Notes: generated by a model not told the origin, from the sequence alone. A DNA stretch of 64,000 nt from Mycobacterium sp. 1423905.2 (GCF_001673155.1 NZ_LZLE01000325.1:26432-90431); one strand, 5' to 3'. Positions 10,129 to 20,447 are shown, counted from the stretch's first letter. Translations and numbers: made by a program.

Positions 10129-10550
10129 CGCTGATCGTGCGGGCCGAGGTCACCGAGCGGCCCATTTCCCTGGCCGAACACGAAGACCTGGTCAGCCATC
10201 AGGCGGCTGGAGCCGTCGTCGGCTTCGTCGGGGTAATCCGCGACCACGATAGGGGCCGTGGCGTATTGCGGCTGGAGTACTCCGCGCACCCGTCGGCGGG
10301 GCAGGTCTTTGCTGAGGTGGTCGGGGAGGTGGCCGAGTCCGCGAGCGGGGTCCGAGCCGTCGCGGCCAGTCACCGCATCGGCGTATTGGGCATCGGGGAC
10401 GCTGCCCTGGTGGCCGCGGTGGCTGCCGACCATCGCCAAGCCGCGTTTGCTACCTGCGCCTTGCTGGTGGACACCATCAAGCAGCGGCTGCCGGTATGGA
10501 AACACCAGTTCTTCGACGATGGAACCGAAGAATGGGTGGGTTCGGCCTGA
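10125..10550 (+). CDS. moaE2: Molybdopterin synthase large subunit MoaE
   Basis: MoaE is the catalytic subunit that, with sulfur-carrying MoaD, converts cyclic pyranopterin monophosphate to molybdopterin. Translation starts at ATG 10125, overlapping the mog stop (ATGA); longer in-frame readings are not needed. The 141-residue protein has the family features [39 protein letters not shown] and a C-terminal [18 protein letters not shown], where the lysine is the expected active-site residue. The small subunit MoaD2 is encoded on the opposite strand about 1.4 kb away. Confidence 0.95.
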   Translation: MTLIVRAEVTERPISLAEHEDLVSHQAAGAVVGFVGVIRDHDRGRGVLRLEYSAHPSAGQVFAEVVGEVAESASGVRAVAASHRIGVLGIGDAALVAAVAADHRQAAFATCALLVDTIKQRLPVWKHQFFDDGTEEWVGSA

Positions 10551-10568
10551 TCAGCTGACCAGCACGCA

Positions 10569-10608
10569 GGCCCCCGCAAGCAGCGGTTCGTCACCGCTTG
10601 CGGGGGCC
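10569..10608. terminator. Bidirectional hairpin terminator between moaE2 and rpfA
   Basis: A perfect 13-base inverted repeat (10569-10581 with 10596-10608, GGCCCCCGCAAGC and its complement) with a 14-base loop lies in the 83-base gap between the converging moaE2 and rpfA stops. No U-tract follows, as is usual in mycobacteria. Confidence 0.82.
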
Positions 10609-10633
10609 GGCGTACTGATGGTTCCAGCGCGGA

Positions 10634-11790
<1,157 letters not shown>

Positions 11791-11908
11791 GTGTCGAAAG
11801 TGGGCGTTTCCCTCACAGCCGCAACCGAAAACGCCAGGAACACTTGCTGTTTGCCCAGCTCATAACACCCCGCAATCGGGGCGTGGCCGTGTCGTTATCG
11901 TTCCGTTA

Positions 11909-11924
11909 CGTGAGATATTTCACA
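11909..11924. promoter_or_regulatory. CRP-type operator upstream of rpfA
   Basis: On the minus strand this reads TGTGA-AATATC-TCACG, one base away from the TGTGA-N6-TCACA consensus of mycobacterial CRP (Rv3676). It lies upstream of the riboswitch, just after the moaD2 stop. From memory, rpfA is a known Rv3676 target in M. tuberculosis. A possible -10-like TGTTAT (complement of 11862-11867) lies between this site and the leader. Confidence 0.75.
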
Positions 11925-11927
11925 GTT

Positions 11928-12227
11928 TCATCCGCCGGCGAAGGGCGGGAGTACGTCAACTGTGTCGCCGGCGGATAACGCCGCGGTGTCGTCTCGGACG
12001 GCAATCCCGTCCCGGAGGAACGAGCACCGGCGCAAGACCGTGGCCAGCCGGTCACTGCCGGCGGCCAAGCGCTCGACCAGCCCGGCAACGCTGGTGCCGA
12101 GCGGCACCGTCACCGTCTCGTTCTCGAGTCCCGCAGCGGCGCGGGCCGCAGCGAAATAACGGACGGTCACTTCGATTGCGTCCGGCTCGTCGGCCGGGCG
12201 GATCGCTGGGCTAGCCACCGATCGCAC
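11928..12227 (-). CDS. moaD2: Molybdopterin synthase sulfur carrier MoaD
   Basis: A ubiquitin-fold sulfur carrier of up to 99 residues ending in the obligatory Gly-Gly (DVLPPFAGG), whose C-terminus becomes a thiocarboxylate and donates sulfur to MoaE. The core reads EVTVRYFAAARAAAGLENE and a CSFLRDGIAVRDD segment follows. The start is uncertain: GTG at 12227 overlaps the moaA2 stop by 17 bases and GTG at 12218 would also work. The homologue is M. tuberculosis Rv0868c. The gene is coupled to moaA2 upstream. Confidence 0.92.
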   Translation of the reverse strand: MRSVASPAIRPADEPDAIEVTVRYFAAARAAAGLENETVTVPLGTSVAGLVERLAAGSDRLATVLRRCSFLRDGIAVRDDTAALSAGDTVDVLPPFAGG

Positions 12228-13305
12228 TCATCGGGCGATCGGGCTGGATGAAGTCCGGGTCGTTGATGCCGTGCCCGGCGGGTTTGGCCCACATTGCGGC
12301 GCGCCAGGCCGCTTCGATCGCGTCGTCGCTGGCGCCGCTGCGCAGCAGCCCGCGCAGGTCGGTTTCCTCGGTGGCGAACAGACAGCTGCGGATCTGGCCG
12401 TCGGCGGTGAGCCGAGTGCGGTCACAGGACGAACAGAAGGCGTGCGAGACCGAGGCGATCACGCCGAATTTCCCGGACGGGGTGTCGGGGCCGGTGTCGA
12501 CGAGCCAGAGTTCGGCCGGAGCCGAACCGCGCGGTGCTGGGTCGGGCCGCAGCCGGAAGTGGGGGCGCAGCTCCGCCAGGACATCGTCGGCGCTCAGCGT
12601 GGCGTTGCGGCTCCAGCGGTGGCCCGCATCCAAGGGCATCTGCTCGATGACCCGCAGCTGGTAGCCGTGCGCCAGGCAGAACCGCAGGAGCTCGACGACG
12701 TCCTCACGACCGGTAACCGGGTCGAGGACGGCGTTCACCTTGACCGGCGTCAAGCCGGCGTGCTTGGCGGCCGCCAAACCGTCCAGCACGTCGGTGAGGC
12801 GGTCACGCCGGGTGATGGCGGCGAAGTGCGCCCGGTCGACGCTGTCCAAGGAGACGTTGACCCGATTCAGGCCGGCTTGGGCCAAGGCGTTGGCGCGCCG
12901 CGCCAAGCTCACCCCGTTGGTGGTCAGCGAGATCTCCGGGCGGGGATTGAGGCTGGCCGCCGCCGCGATCACCTCGTCGAGGTGACGGGCGACCAGCGGC
13001 TCACCGCCGGTGAAGCGCACGCTGGTGATGCCCAGGCGCGTGACGGCGATCCGCAGCAGCCGGGCCAGTTCGTCGGCGCGCAGTAGTTGCTCATTGGGCA
13101 GCCAGTCCAGGCCCTCGGCCGGCATGCAGTAGTTGCAGCGCAGATTGCACCGGTCGGTCAGCGAGACCCGCAGATCGGTGGCGGCTCGTCCGTATGTGTC
13201 GACCAGGGGACCGTCGGTTGGCGCGGTGTCGGGGAAGCCCCGGAGGTTTGCCGGGTGTTGTTGGCTACGGCGCACCGTGGGGACGCCCAATGAGGTCAGC
13301 GTCAT
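12211..13305 (-). CDS. moaA2: GTP 3',8-cyclase MoaA
   Basis: A radical-SAM enzyme for the first committed step of molybdenum cofactor synthesis. The start is ATG at 13305 (MTLTSLGVPTVRR), overlapping the upstream gene's stop; this gives 364 residues. The radical-SAM cluster motif is CNLRCNYC. The second cluster is indicated by CSSCDRTRLTADGQIRSCLF, and the protein ends in the conserved Gly-Gly (SAIGG) needed for activity. SAM-binding residues are in SVRFTGGEPLVA. It pairs with MoaC2, which is encoded on the other side of rpfA. Confidence 0.96.
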   Translation of the reverse strand: MTLTSLGVPTVRRSQQHPANLRGFPDTAPTDGPLVDTYGRAATDLRVSLTDRCNLRCNYCMPAEGLDWLPNEQLLRADELARLLRIAVTRLGITSVRFTGGEPLVARHLDEVIAAAASLNPRPEISLTTNGVSLARRANALAQAGLNRVNVSLDSVDRAHFAAITRRDRLTDVLDGLAAAKHAGLTPVKVNAVLDPVTGREDVVELLRFCLAHGYQLRVIEQMPLDAGHRWSRNATLSADDVLAELRPHFRLRPDPAPRGSAPAELWLVDTGPDTPSGKFGVIASVSHAFCSSCDRTRLTADGQIRSCLFATEETDLRGLLRSGASDDAIEAAWRAAMWAKPAGHGINDPDFIQPDRPMSAIGG

Positions 13306-13709
13306 GCCGGCACCCGAGCCGTCGGCGCACCCGCCGAGCCGGCGGGAACGATCTCCTTGCCCAGCGGCAGCAGCGAGACCGGAATCAGTTTGAGGTTTGC
13401 CAGCGCGAGCGGGATGCCGACAATGGTGACCGCCATGGCCGCCGCGGTCGCCACGTGTCCGATGGCCAGCCAGATGCCGCACAGCAGCACCCAGATGAAG
13501 TTGCCGACCAGCGCGCCCGTCCCGGCGCGAGGTTTGTCGACGATCGTGCGGCCGAACGGCCACAGCGCGTAGGACTCGATGCGCAGGGAGGCGAAGCCGA
13601 ACGGGATGGTGATGATCAGCAGGAAACAGACAAGCGCTGCCAGCAGGTATCCGAGGGCCAGCCACAGGCCACCGAAGACCAGCCAGATGACGTTCAGAAT
13701 CAGGCGCAT
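13302..13709 (-). CDS. YccF-family membrane protein
   Basis: A 135-residue inner-membrane protein with two copies of the YccF module. Each has a hydrophobic helix pair (FGGLWLALGYLLAALVCFLLI and WVLLCGIWLAIGHVATAAAMAVTIV) followed by an I(T/V)GIP-like and PFG or PLG motif. Its function is unknown in the family. The stop overlaps the moaA2 start (ATGA), so it is the first gene of a three-gene minus-strand unit with moaA2 and moaD2. It corresponds to M. tuberculosis Rv0870c. Confidence 0.88.
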   Translation of the reverse strand: MRLILNVIWLVFGGLWLALGYLLAALVCFLLIITIPFGFASLRIESYALWPFGRTIVDKPRAGTGALVGNFIWVLLCGIWLAIGHVATAAAMAVTIVGIPLALANLKLIPVSLLPLGKEIVPAGSAGAPTARVPA

Positions 13710-13871
13710 CTCTCCTCCAGCGGTAGTGCCAGCCTACCCAGTCACCGGTCAGCAGGGGTGCTCGGCGGGGAAGGACCCGAGTAGGATCTGACAGCGTCAT
13801 CGCGTCCTGCGCAGGCGGGACGCGTCTTTGTTGGTAATCCCAGTGACCAGTCAGACAAGCAGGTGAGAGCA

Positions 13872-14282
13872 GTGCCGACCGGCAAGGTGAAGTGGTACGA
13901 CTCCGAGAAGGGGTTCGGCTTCCTGTCGCAGGAGGATGGCGAGGACGTCTACGTGCGCTCCTCGGCGTTGCCCGCGGGTGTCGAGGGGCTCAAGGCCGGT
14001 CAAAAGGTGGAGTTCGGCATCGCTTCGGGCCGGCGCGGACCCCAGGCGCTGAGCCTGAAGCTGATCGATCCGCCGCCCAGCTTGTCCCGGACCCGTCGCG
14101 AGGCGGCGCCGGCCGAGCACAAGCACAGCCCAGATGAGCTGCACGGCATGGTCGAGGACATGATCACGCTGCTGGAAAGTGCGGTGCAGCCCGAACTGCG
14201 CAAGGGCCGGTACCCAGATCGCAAGACGGCCCGCCGGGTGTCCGAAGTGGTCCGGGCGGTGGCGCGAGAACTCGACGCCTGA
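13872..14282 (+). CDS. cspB: Cold-shock domain protein with mycobacterial C-terminal extension
   Basis: A nucleic-acid-binding protein of 136 residues. I prefer GTG at 13872 ([19 protein letters not shown]) because AGGTGAG (13861-13867) is well placed ahead of it. Residues 1-65 are a cold-shock OB-fold with the RNP-1-like KGFGFLS and RNP-2-like VYVRSS motifs. Residues from about 80 to the end form a conserved helical extension ([18 protein letters not shown] through [16 protein letters not shown]) typical of mycobacterial CspB (Rv0871). No neighbour is cotranscribed. Confidence 0.93.
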   Translation: MPTGKVKWYDSEKGFGFLSQEDGEDVYVRSSALPAGVEGLKAGQKVEFGIASGRRGPQALSLKLIDPPPSLSRTRREAAPAEHKHSPDELHGMVEDMITLLESAVQPELRKGRYPDRKTARRVSEVVRAVARELDA

Positions 14283-14323
14283 TGCACGCTGGTGTCACAG
14301 CGGCCACGCGTGGCTCCGGCTCG

Positions 14324-14357
14324 GGTGACGTTCGGTGTGCCCGCCTACGAGCGACAA
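14324..14357. repeat. Degenerate intergenic element, copy A
   Basis: The stretch GTGTGCCCGCCTACGAGCGACA (about 14335-14356) with its GGTGACG lead-in closely resembles the minus strand at 21303-21336 and more distantly 60106-60123. It lies in the 143-base gap between cspB and fadE10. It has no inverted partner nearby. Confidence 0.5.
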
Positions 14358-14425
14358 CCCGCACCGGCTGCCAGTCATAATTGGGTACTCCACCCTCATT
14401 GTGGTTCGTCAGCAAGGAGGCGGCG

Positions 14426-16378
14426 ATGGCAGAGCAAGCGCAAGTCACCGAAGAACAAGCCCGGGCCGTCGCCGAGGAATCCCGCGAAAGTGGTTGGGAT
14501 AAGCCATCCTTCGCCAAGGAATTGTTCTTGGGGCGTTTTCCGCTCGAGCTGATCCACCCCTTCCCTCGACCATCCGACGCCGACGAGGACCGAACCGCCG
14601 CGTTCCTGGACAAGCTGCGTGAGTTCCTGATGACGGTCGACGGCAGCGTCATCGAGCGCGACGCCAAGATTCCCGACGAATACGTGACGGGGTTGGCCGC
14701 GTTGGGTTGCTTCGGCATGAAAATCCCGTCGGAGTACGGCGGCCTGAACATGTCGCAGGTCGCTTACAACCGGGCACTGATGATGGTGTCCACGGTGCAT
14801 CCCAGCCTGGGCGCGCTGCTGTCAGCACATCAGTCGATCGGCGTGCCCGAGCCACTCATTCTCGCCGGCAACGAGGAACAGAAGCGAAAGTTCTTGCCAC
14901 GCTGCGCCGCCGGCGCGGTGTCGGCCTTCCTGCTCACCGAACCCGACGTGGGCTCCGATCCCGCGCGGTTGGGATCCACCGCGACCCCGATCGACGGCGG
15001 CGCGGCCTACGAACTCGAGGGCGTGAAACTGTGGACCACCAATGGCGTGGTCGCCGAACTGTTGGTGGTCATGGCGCGGGTACCGCGCAGCGACGGACAC
15101 CGGGGCGGCATCAGCGCCTTTGTGGTGGAGGCGGATTCACCTGGCATCACCGTGGAGCGGCGCAACACTTTCATGGGTCTGCGCGGCATCGAGAACGGCG
15201 TCACGCGCATGCATCGGGTGCGCGTGCCCGCCGAGAACTTGATCGGTCGCGAGGGTGACGGCCTGCGGATTGCACTGACCACCCTCAATATCGGACGGTT
15301 GGCATTGCCGGCGATGGCGACCGGCTCCGCCAAGTGGTCGCTGAAGATCGCCCGCGAGTGGTCCGGTGAGCGCGTGCAATGGGGCAAGCCGATCGGCAAA
15401 CACGAAGCGGTGGCCCGCAAGATCGGGTTCATGGCCGCAACCACCTATGCCCTGGACGCGGTGGTCGAGCTGTCCGGTCAGATGGCCGACGAGGACCGCA
15501 ACGACATCCGTATCGAGGCGGCGCTGGCCAAGTTGTGGTGCAGTGAGATGGCCTGCGTCATCGCCGATGACCTGATGCAGATCCGGGGCGGTCGGGGTTA
15601 CGAGACGGCCGAGTCCCTGGCGGCGCGGGGCGAGCGCGCCGCGCCGGTGGAACAGTCGCTGCGCGACCTACGAATCAACCGCATCTTCGAAGGATCCAGC
15701 GAAATCATGCGTCTGCTCATCGCGCGGGAGGCCGTCGACGCGCACCTGACCGCCGCCGGGGATCTGGCCAAACCGGACGCCGACCTGCGACAGAAGGCGA
15801 CCGCCGCCGTCGGCGCAAGTGGTTTCTACGCAAAGTGGCTGCCCAAGTTGGTATTCGGTGAAGGCCAGCGGCCGAGGGCCTACGGCGAATTCGGTCCGTT
15901 GGCAACGCATCTGCGGTTCGTCGAACGGTCCAGCCGAAAGCTGGCCCGCAACACCTTCTATGGCATGGCTCGCTGGCAAGCCAAGCTGGAACAGAAGCAG
16001 GGGTTCCTGGGGCGAATCGTCGACATCGGCGCCGAACTCTTCGCGATGGCGGCGGCGTGTGTGCGGGCCGAAGCTCAGCGCGCCGCGAATCCCGAGCTCG
16101 GCAACCAGGCCTACGAGTTGGCCGGATTGTTCTGTGAGCAAGCAACATTGCGCGTCGAGGCGCTGTTCGGCGCGCTGTGGACCAACACCGACAGCGGCGA
16201 CGTCCGCGTCACCGATGCCGTGCTGGACGGTCGCTACATCTGGTTGGAAGGCGGGATAATGGATCAGTCGGAAGGCACCGGACCGTGGATCGCGCCGTGG
16301 GAACCGGGTCCGTCTACGCAGACGAATCTGGCTCGGCGCTTCGTGGCCGAACCGTCATCTGCTGCGGCGAGCCGGTGA
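14426..16378 (+). CDS. fadE10: Acyl-CoA dehydrogenase FadE10
   Basis: An FAD-dependent acyl-CoA dehydrogenase of 650 residues, introducing the first double bond in acyl-CoA beta-oxidation. The ATG at 14426 (MAEQAQVTEEQARAVAEES) follows AAGGAGG (14414-14420). Family motifs are visible: AFLLTEPDVGSDPARL for the FAD/substrate loop, WTTNG, and IRGGRGYETAESL and FEGSSEIMRLLIAREAVD toward the end of the catalytic domain. The protein is longer than the usual 380 residues; about 170 extra residues follow the catalytic core, as in very-long-chain-type dehydrogenases. The PE_PGRS gene I recall next to cspB in M. tuberculosis is absent here. Confidence 0.94.
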   Translation: MAEQAQVTEEQARAVAEESRESGWDKPSFAKELFLGRFPLELIHPFPRPSDADEDRTAAFLDKLREFLMTVDGSVIERDAKIPDEYVTGLAALGCFGMKIPSEYGGLNMSQVAYNRALMMVSTVHPSLGALLSAHQSIGVPEPLILAGNEEQKRKFLPRCAAGAVSAFLLTEPDVGSDPARLGSTATPIDGGAAYELEGVKLWTTNGVVAELLVVMARVPRSDGHRGGISAFVVEADSPGITVERRNTFMGLRGIENGVTRMHRVRVPAENLIGREGDGLRIALTTLNIGRLALPAMATGSAKWSLKIAREWSGERVQWGKPIGKHEAVARKIGFMAATTYALDAVVELSGQMADEDRNDIRIEAALAKLWCSEMACVIADDLMQIRGGRGYETAESLAARGERAAPVEQSLRDLRINRIFEGSSEIMRLLIAREAVDAHLTAAGDLAKPDADLRQKATAAVGASGFYAKWLPKLVFGEGQRPRAYGEFGPLATHLRFVERSSRKLARNTFYGMARWQAKLEQKQGFLGRIVDIGAELFAMAAACVRAEAQRAANPELGNQAYELAGLFCEQATLRVEALFGALWTNTDSGDVRVTDAVLDGRYIWLEGGIMDQSEGTGPWIAPWEPGPSTQTNLARRFVAEPSSAAASR

Positions 16379-16388
16379 GGCGGCGCTG

Positions 16389-17393
16389 ATGGGCGCCTAC
16401 GTGGCCGGCACCGGCGAGTTCAACCGAGACACCAACTACATCACCACCCGGATCACCGCCGACGGACGCGACGGTTATCCGGTGGAGCCGGGGCGCTACC
16501 GGCTCATCGTGGCCCGGGCCTGTCCGTGGGCGAACCGCACCATCATCGTGCGGCGTCTGCTGGGGCTGGAAGACGCTCTGTCCATTGGGTTTTGCGGCCC
16601 GACTCACGACGAGCGAAGCTGGACCTTCGACTTGGATCCCGGCGGCGTCGACCCGGTGTTGAAGATCCCGCGACTGCAGGATGCCTTCTTCAAGCGGTTC
16701 CCCGATTACGACAAGGGCATCACCGTCCCGGCGATCGTCGATATCCCCAGCGGTGCGGTGGTCACCAACGACTTCCCCCAGATCACGCTGGACTTCTCGA
16801 CCGAGTGGACCGCATACCACCGCGAAGGTGCGCCGCAGATCTATCCCGAGAAATTGCGCGACGAGATCGACGAGGTGAGCACCAAGATCTACACCGAGAT
16901 CAACAACGGGGTGTACCGCTGCGGATTCGCCGGCTCGCAAGACGCCTACGACGCCGCCTACGACCGGTTGTTCACCGCGTTAGACTGGGTGAGCGACCGG
17001 CTGGCCGAGCAGCGATATCTGGTGGGGGACACGATCACCGAAGCCGATGTGCGGCTGTTTACCACCTTGGCCCGCTTCGACGCCGTCTATAACGGCCACT
17101 TCAAATGCAACCGCTCCAAGCTCAGCGAGATGCCGGTGCTGTGGGGTTATGCCCGTGATCTGTTCCAGACGCCCGGGTTCGGCGACACGATCGACTTCGT
17201 GCAGATCAAGCAGCACTATTACATCGTGCAGGCCGACATCAACCCGACCCGCATCGTTCCCAAAGGGCCGGACTTGTCCGGCTGGCTGACTGAGCATGGG
17301 CGAGAAGATCTGGGCGGCAGGCCGTTTGGGGACGGCACCCCGCCCGGGCCGCCGATGGAGGGCGAACATGTTCCACCGGGTCACGGCGCATAG
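16389..17393 (+). CDS. Glutathionyl-hydroquinone reductase family protein (Xi-class GST)
   Basis: A 334-residue protein of the Xi-class GST family (PcpF/YqjG/ECM4). Members reductively remove glutathione from glutathionyl-hydroquinones. The N-terminal thioredoxin fold carries the catalytic motif RACPWANR (Cys45), preceded by GRYRLIVA; TVPAIVDI and TNDFPQI follow. The all-helical C-terminal domain contains GDTITEADVRLFTTLARFDAVYNGHFKCN, with the conserved tyrosine. It starts 10 bases after fadE10 and may be cotranscribed. Mycobacteria make mycothiol rather than glutathione, so the physiological thiol is probably different. I do not recall an orthologue at this position in M. tuberculosis. Confidence 0.9.
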   Translation: MGAYVAGTGEFNRDTNYITTRITADGRDGYPVEPGRYRLIVARACPWANRTIIVRRLLGLEDALSIGFCGPTHDERSWTFDLDPGGVDPVLKIPRLQDAFFKRFPDYDKGITVPAIVDIPSGAVVTNDFPQITLDFSTEWTAYHREGAPQIYPEKLRDEIDEVSTKIYTEINNGVYRCGFAGSQDAYDAAYDRLFTALDWVSDRLAEQRYLVGDTITEADVRLFTTLARFDAVYNGHFKCNRSKLSEMPVLWGYARDLFQTPGFGDTIDFVQIKQHYYIVQADINPTRIVPKGPDLSGWLTEHGREDLGGRPFGDGTPPGPPMEGEHVPPGHGA

Positions 17394-17396
17394 CCG

Positions 17397-17897
17397 TCAA
17401 TAAGTCAGGCGCACAGACCATTCCGCGTGGGGGACGTCGTGCAGCTCACCGGCGGGGTCGACGACCAGCGTCAACAGCTGCACCACCAGACCGGTCATCC
17501 GGCCGCGGTGTGGATCGACCGTCGGAATGGTGACGGCCAGCCGGCTCTCCGGTCGAAACAGCGTCGTGGTGGTGTTGGCGGGATCCTCGTAGACCTGCAG
17601 CAGCCGCCAGGGAGCTCGCGAAATCACTTCGGGCACGGACAATTGCACCGGATAGCGTTCACTGACCGGCAACTCGCCTTGAGCCTGCGGCTCTTGGCAG
17701 TCGTTGAGATTGAGTGCGTTGCAGTACAGGTAGGGTCCGACTTGCACCAGATGCCCGTGGGAGTAAGCGCTGATCACCGGTGGACGCGGACCGGGGTGGC
17801 GCACCAGCAGCCAGGTGCCGACACCGGCCCCGATCGACAGCATTACCACCACGGCGACGACCAGCCAGGTCAGCCGTTTTTTGGTGCCGAGTTTCAC
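17397..17897 (-). CDS. DUF2771-like exported/membrane-anchored protein (Rv0875c-like)
   Basis: A 166-residue protein with a basic N-terminus and one hydrophobic helix (LTWLVVAVVVMLSIGAGVGTWLLV), then an extracytoplasmic domain with two cysteines (YLYCNALNLNDCQEP) likely to be disulfide-bonded. Function is unknown. The start overlaps the stop of the upstream MFS gene (ATGA), so the two are coupled, which suggests a role with that transporter. It faces the hydroquinone-reductase-type gene tail to tail, with stop codons 3 bases apart. Confidence 0.82.
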   Translation of the reverse strand: MKLGTKKRLTWLVVAVVVMLSIGAGVGTWLLVRHPGPRPPVISAYSHGHLVQVGPYLYCNALNLNDCQEPQAQGELPVSERYPVQLSVPEVISRAPWRLLQVYEDPANTTTTLFRPESRLAVTIPTVDPHRGRMTGLVVQLLTLVVDPAGELHDVPHAEWSVRLTY

Positions 17898-19558
17898 TCG
17901 GGCACCATGGCAGCGTTGCGGCGCGTGCCCTCCTGCTCGACCATGACCGGCCGGTTGCCGCCCAGGCCCGGGATCAACGAGTTACCTCGGAAGCTGACGA
18001 TCGTCTGTGCCAAGCCGAGGATCAGCAGGGCGCTCACGGCGGTGAAGCCTACCCACAACTCCGTGTACACCAGCACGCCGACCGCGCCGCCGAGCACCCA
18101 CGCCAGCTGCAGCGTCGACTCCGAGCGTCCGAAACCCGAGGCCCGCGACTCCTCCGGCAGATCGTCTTGCAACGAGGCGTCCAGTGAAGCCTTGGCGATG
18201 GCGCTGGACCCCGAGGTGATCAGGGTGGCGACCGCGGCCACCACCAGGTTGCCGGCTATCGCGGCAGCCAGTGCGAACGCGGTGACCAGCACCGTGCACC
18301 GCACCACCAGTACCGCCGGCCGGCCCAGTTGCAGGCGCGCGCTGGCGAAGTTGCCGGCGAAGTTGCCGATGCCGGCAGCAGCGCCGATGATGCCCAGCAT
18401 GGCTAGTTGCACCCAGCCGTCGGCATCGTGTGCTTTGGCGACAAACGCCGGATAAAGAAACAGGAACCCGACCATCACCTTGATGGTGCAGTTGCCCCAG
18501 AGCGAAGTGATGATGTTGCGGCCCAACGGCTGCCGCAGCGTACCGCCCACCTTCTTTACTTCGTCCGGCCAACTGCGGCGCAGCGGTCCGCTGTCGCGGT
18601 GATAGCTCAACGTCGCAGGAACCTCACCGGTGGTCACCTCGACCCAGCGTGGGATCCGCATAGACAGCAGCGCGCCGGCGATGGTGATCCCGACGACGAC
18701 GAACAGCGCCCCGGGCAGCTTGAGTAGATGCGTGCAGGCGAATTCGACACCGGCCGCGACTGCCCCGCCGGCAATGGTGCCGCCGAGCAGACCGAACACG
18801 GTCAGCCGGGAGTTGACCCGCACCAGGTCGATGGTGGGCGGCATGACCCGTGGCGTCACGGCGCTGCGCAGCACGCTGAACGACTTGGAGAACACCATCA
18901 TGGCCAGCGCGCAGGGGTAGAGCACCCAGGACGGGAAGCTGCCGGAGGCGCCGTCGTAGTTCATGATCAGCACCAGCGCCAATACGGTCCGCAGCGCGAA
19001 AGACAGCGCCAGCGCCACCCGGCGGCCATGCTGCAGCTTGTCCAGTGCCGGGCCGATCAGCGGAGCGATGATCGCGAACGGCGCGATGGTAATCAACAGG
19101 TACAGAGCGACTTTGGACTTGCTTTCCCCGCTGGCCGCAGCGAAGAACAGCGTGTTGGCCAGCGCGACCGCCATCGCCGAGTCGACAGCGAAGTTGGCCA
19201 TTACCGGCCAAGTCAGCGCGGTCAGGCCGGACTTGTCCGCGCCGTCGGCGGTGGCGGCGCGCTGTACCATCCAGTACATCCGCGAACCCATCTCGCGACT
19301 ACGCATGGCCGCGGCCCGGGTGACGGTGATCCGTTCGCCGTTACTGGCGCCGCGCGGTGGTGGCGGCGGGCCGTTGCGGGCGCGGTCGCGCTGCTCGCCC
19401 AGCGGCGGAAGGTAGCGATTGGCGCTGGGCATCGGCGGCGGACGGCGAGACCGGCGGTAATCCGCGTCATCGGCGGGATAGTTGGCCATGCCGGGATGCT
19501 CACGGCGGTCCTCGGGTGGGACCGGGCGCCCCGGGTGATCACGCCGCCGTCCAGACAC
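17894..19558 (-). CDS. Major facilitator superfamily membrane protein (Rv0876c-like)
   Basis: A 554-residue MFS-type integral membrane protein. The first 90 or so residues are hydrophilic and rich in Arg and Pro (RRSRRPPPMPSANRYLPPLGE), followed by about 12 hydrophobic segments beginning LTWPVMANFAVDSAMAVALAN. The family suggests efflux or export, but no substrate motif is recognisable. The start is uncertain: GTG at 19558 or the in-frame ATG at 19489 (MANYPADD). It is coupled to the DUF2771-like gene downstream. Confidence 0.85.
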   Translation of the reverse strand: MSGRRRDHPGRPVPPEDRREHPGMANYPADDADYRRSRRPPPMPSANRYLPPLGEQRDRARNGPPPPPRGASNGERITVTRAAAMRSREMGSRMYWMVQRAATADGADKSGLTALTWPVMANFAVDSAMAVALANTLFFAAASGESKSKVALYLLITIAPFAIIAPLIGPALDKLQHGRRVALALSFALRTVLALVLIMNYDGASGSFPSWVLYPCALAMMVFSKSFSVLRSAVTPRVMPPTIDLVRVNSRLTVFGLLGGTIAGGAVAAGVEFACTHLLKLPGALFVVVGITIAGALLSMRIPRWVEVTTGEVPATLSYHRDSGPLRRSWPDEVKKVGGTLRQPLGRNIITSLWGNCTIKVMVGFLFLYPAFVAKAHDADGWVQLAMLGIIGAAAGIGNFAGNFASARLQLGRPAVLVVRCTVLVTAFALAAAIAGNLVVAAVATLITSGSSAIAKASLDASLQDDLPEESRASGFGRSESTLQLAWVLGGAVGVLVYTELWVGFTAVSALLILGLAQTIVSFRGNSLIPGLGGNRPVMVEQEGTRRNAAMVPE

Positions 19559-19661
19559 GGTTCAATTCTGGCCTATGCCGACGCTCCGGGTAGCCAACCG
19601 GCGGTGGCTGGCTCACCGTGTCTTGCGGCAGTATTGATACGCAGTGCAGAAAGGGGAGAGC

Positions 19662-20447
19662 GTGACCGGACCCATCGAGGATTCCGCTGCGGTGAGCGTG
19701 GCCGAGTGGCCCGATGACCTGGCAGCGGTGCTCACGGGTGCGGCTGACCAGGCCCGGGAGGCGGTCGCCGAGCACAGCGGCGCCGAGACGGTCGGCGAGT
19801 ATCTCGGGGTTGACTACGAAGACCCCAACACCGCCACCCACCGCTTCCTGGCGCGGCTGCCCGGCTATCAGGGCTGGCAGTGGGCCGTCGTCGTGGCAAC
19901 CTACCCGGGCGCCGATCACGCCACCATCAGCGAAGTCGTGCTGATCCCCGGGCCCACCGCCCTGCTGGCGCCCCATTGGGTGCCCTGGGACCAGCGGGTG
20001 CGGCCGGGAGACCTGAGCCCGGGCGACCTGCTGGCGCCGGCGAAGGACGATCCGCGGCTGGTGCCCGGGTACACCGCCAGCGGTGACCCGCAGGTCGACG
20101 AGGTCGCCGCCGAAGTCGGGCTGGGCCGGCGCTGGGTGATGAGCGCGCTGGGGCGCGCCGAGGCCGCCGAGCGCTGGCATGACGGCGACTTCGGGCCCGG
20201 CTCGCCGATGGCGCGGTCGACCAAACGGGTCTGCCGCGACTGCGGTTTCTTCCTGCCCCTGGCCGGATCGCTCGGCTCGATGTTCGGGGTGTGCGGCAAC
20301 GAACTGTCGGCCGACGGCCACGTGGTGGACAAGTTCTACGGTTGCGGCGCGCACTCCGACACACCGGCTCCCGCCGGTAGTGGGTCACCGGCGTATGAGC
20401 CGTACGACGACGGCGTGCTCGACGTGTCAGAGAAGCCGGCGGATTAA
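19662..20447 (+). CDS. DUF3027 family protein (Rv0877-like)
   Basis: A 261-residue cytosolic protein conserved in actinobacteria, function unknown. I chose GTG at 19662 (VTGPIEDSAAVSVAEW) because GGGGAG is just upstream. A central WQWAVVVATYPGADHATISEVVLIPG block precedes a conserved LLAPHWVPWDQRVRPGDLSPGDLL motif. Near the C-terminus four cysteines (VCRDCGFFLPL, FGVCGNE, KFYGCGAH) look like a zinc-binding site. Its stop overlaps the converging SRPBCC gene's stop. Confidence 0.85.
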   Translation: MTGPIEDSAAVSVAEWPDDLAAVLTGAADQAREAVAEHSGAETVGEYLGVDYEDPNTATHRFLARLPGYQGWQWAVVVATYPGADHATISEVVLIPGPTALLAPHWVPWDQRVRPGDLSPGDLLAPAKDDPRLVPGYTASGDPQVDEVAAEVGLGRRWVMSALGRAEAAERWHDGDFGPGSPMARSTKRVCRDCGFFLPLAGSLGSMFGVCGNELSADGHVVDKFYGCGAHSDTPAPAGSGSPAYEPYDDGVLDVSEKPAD

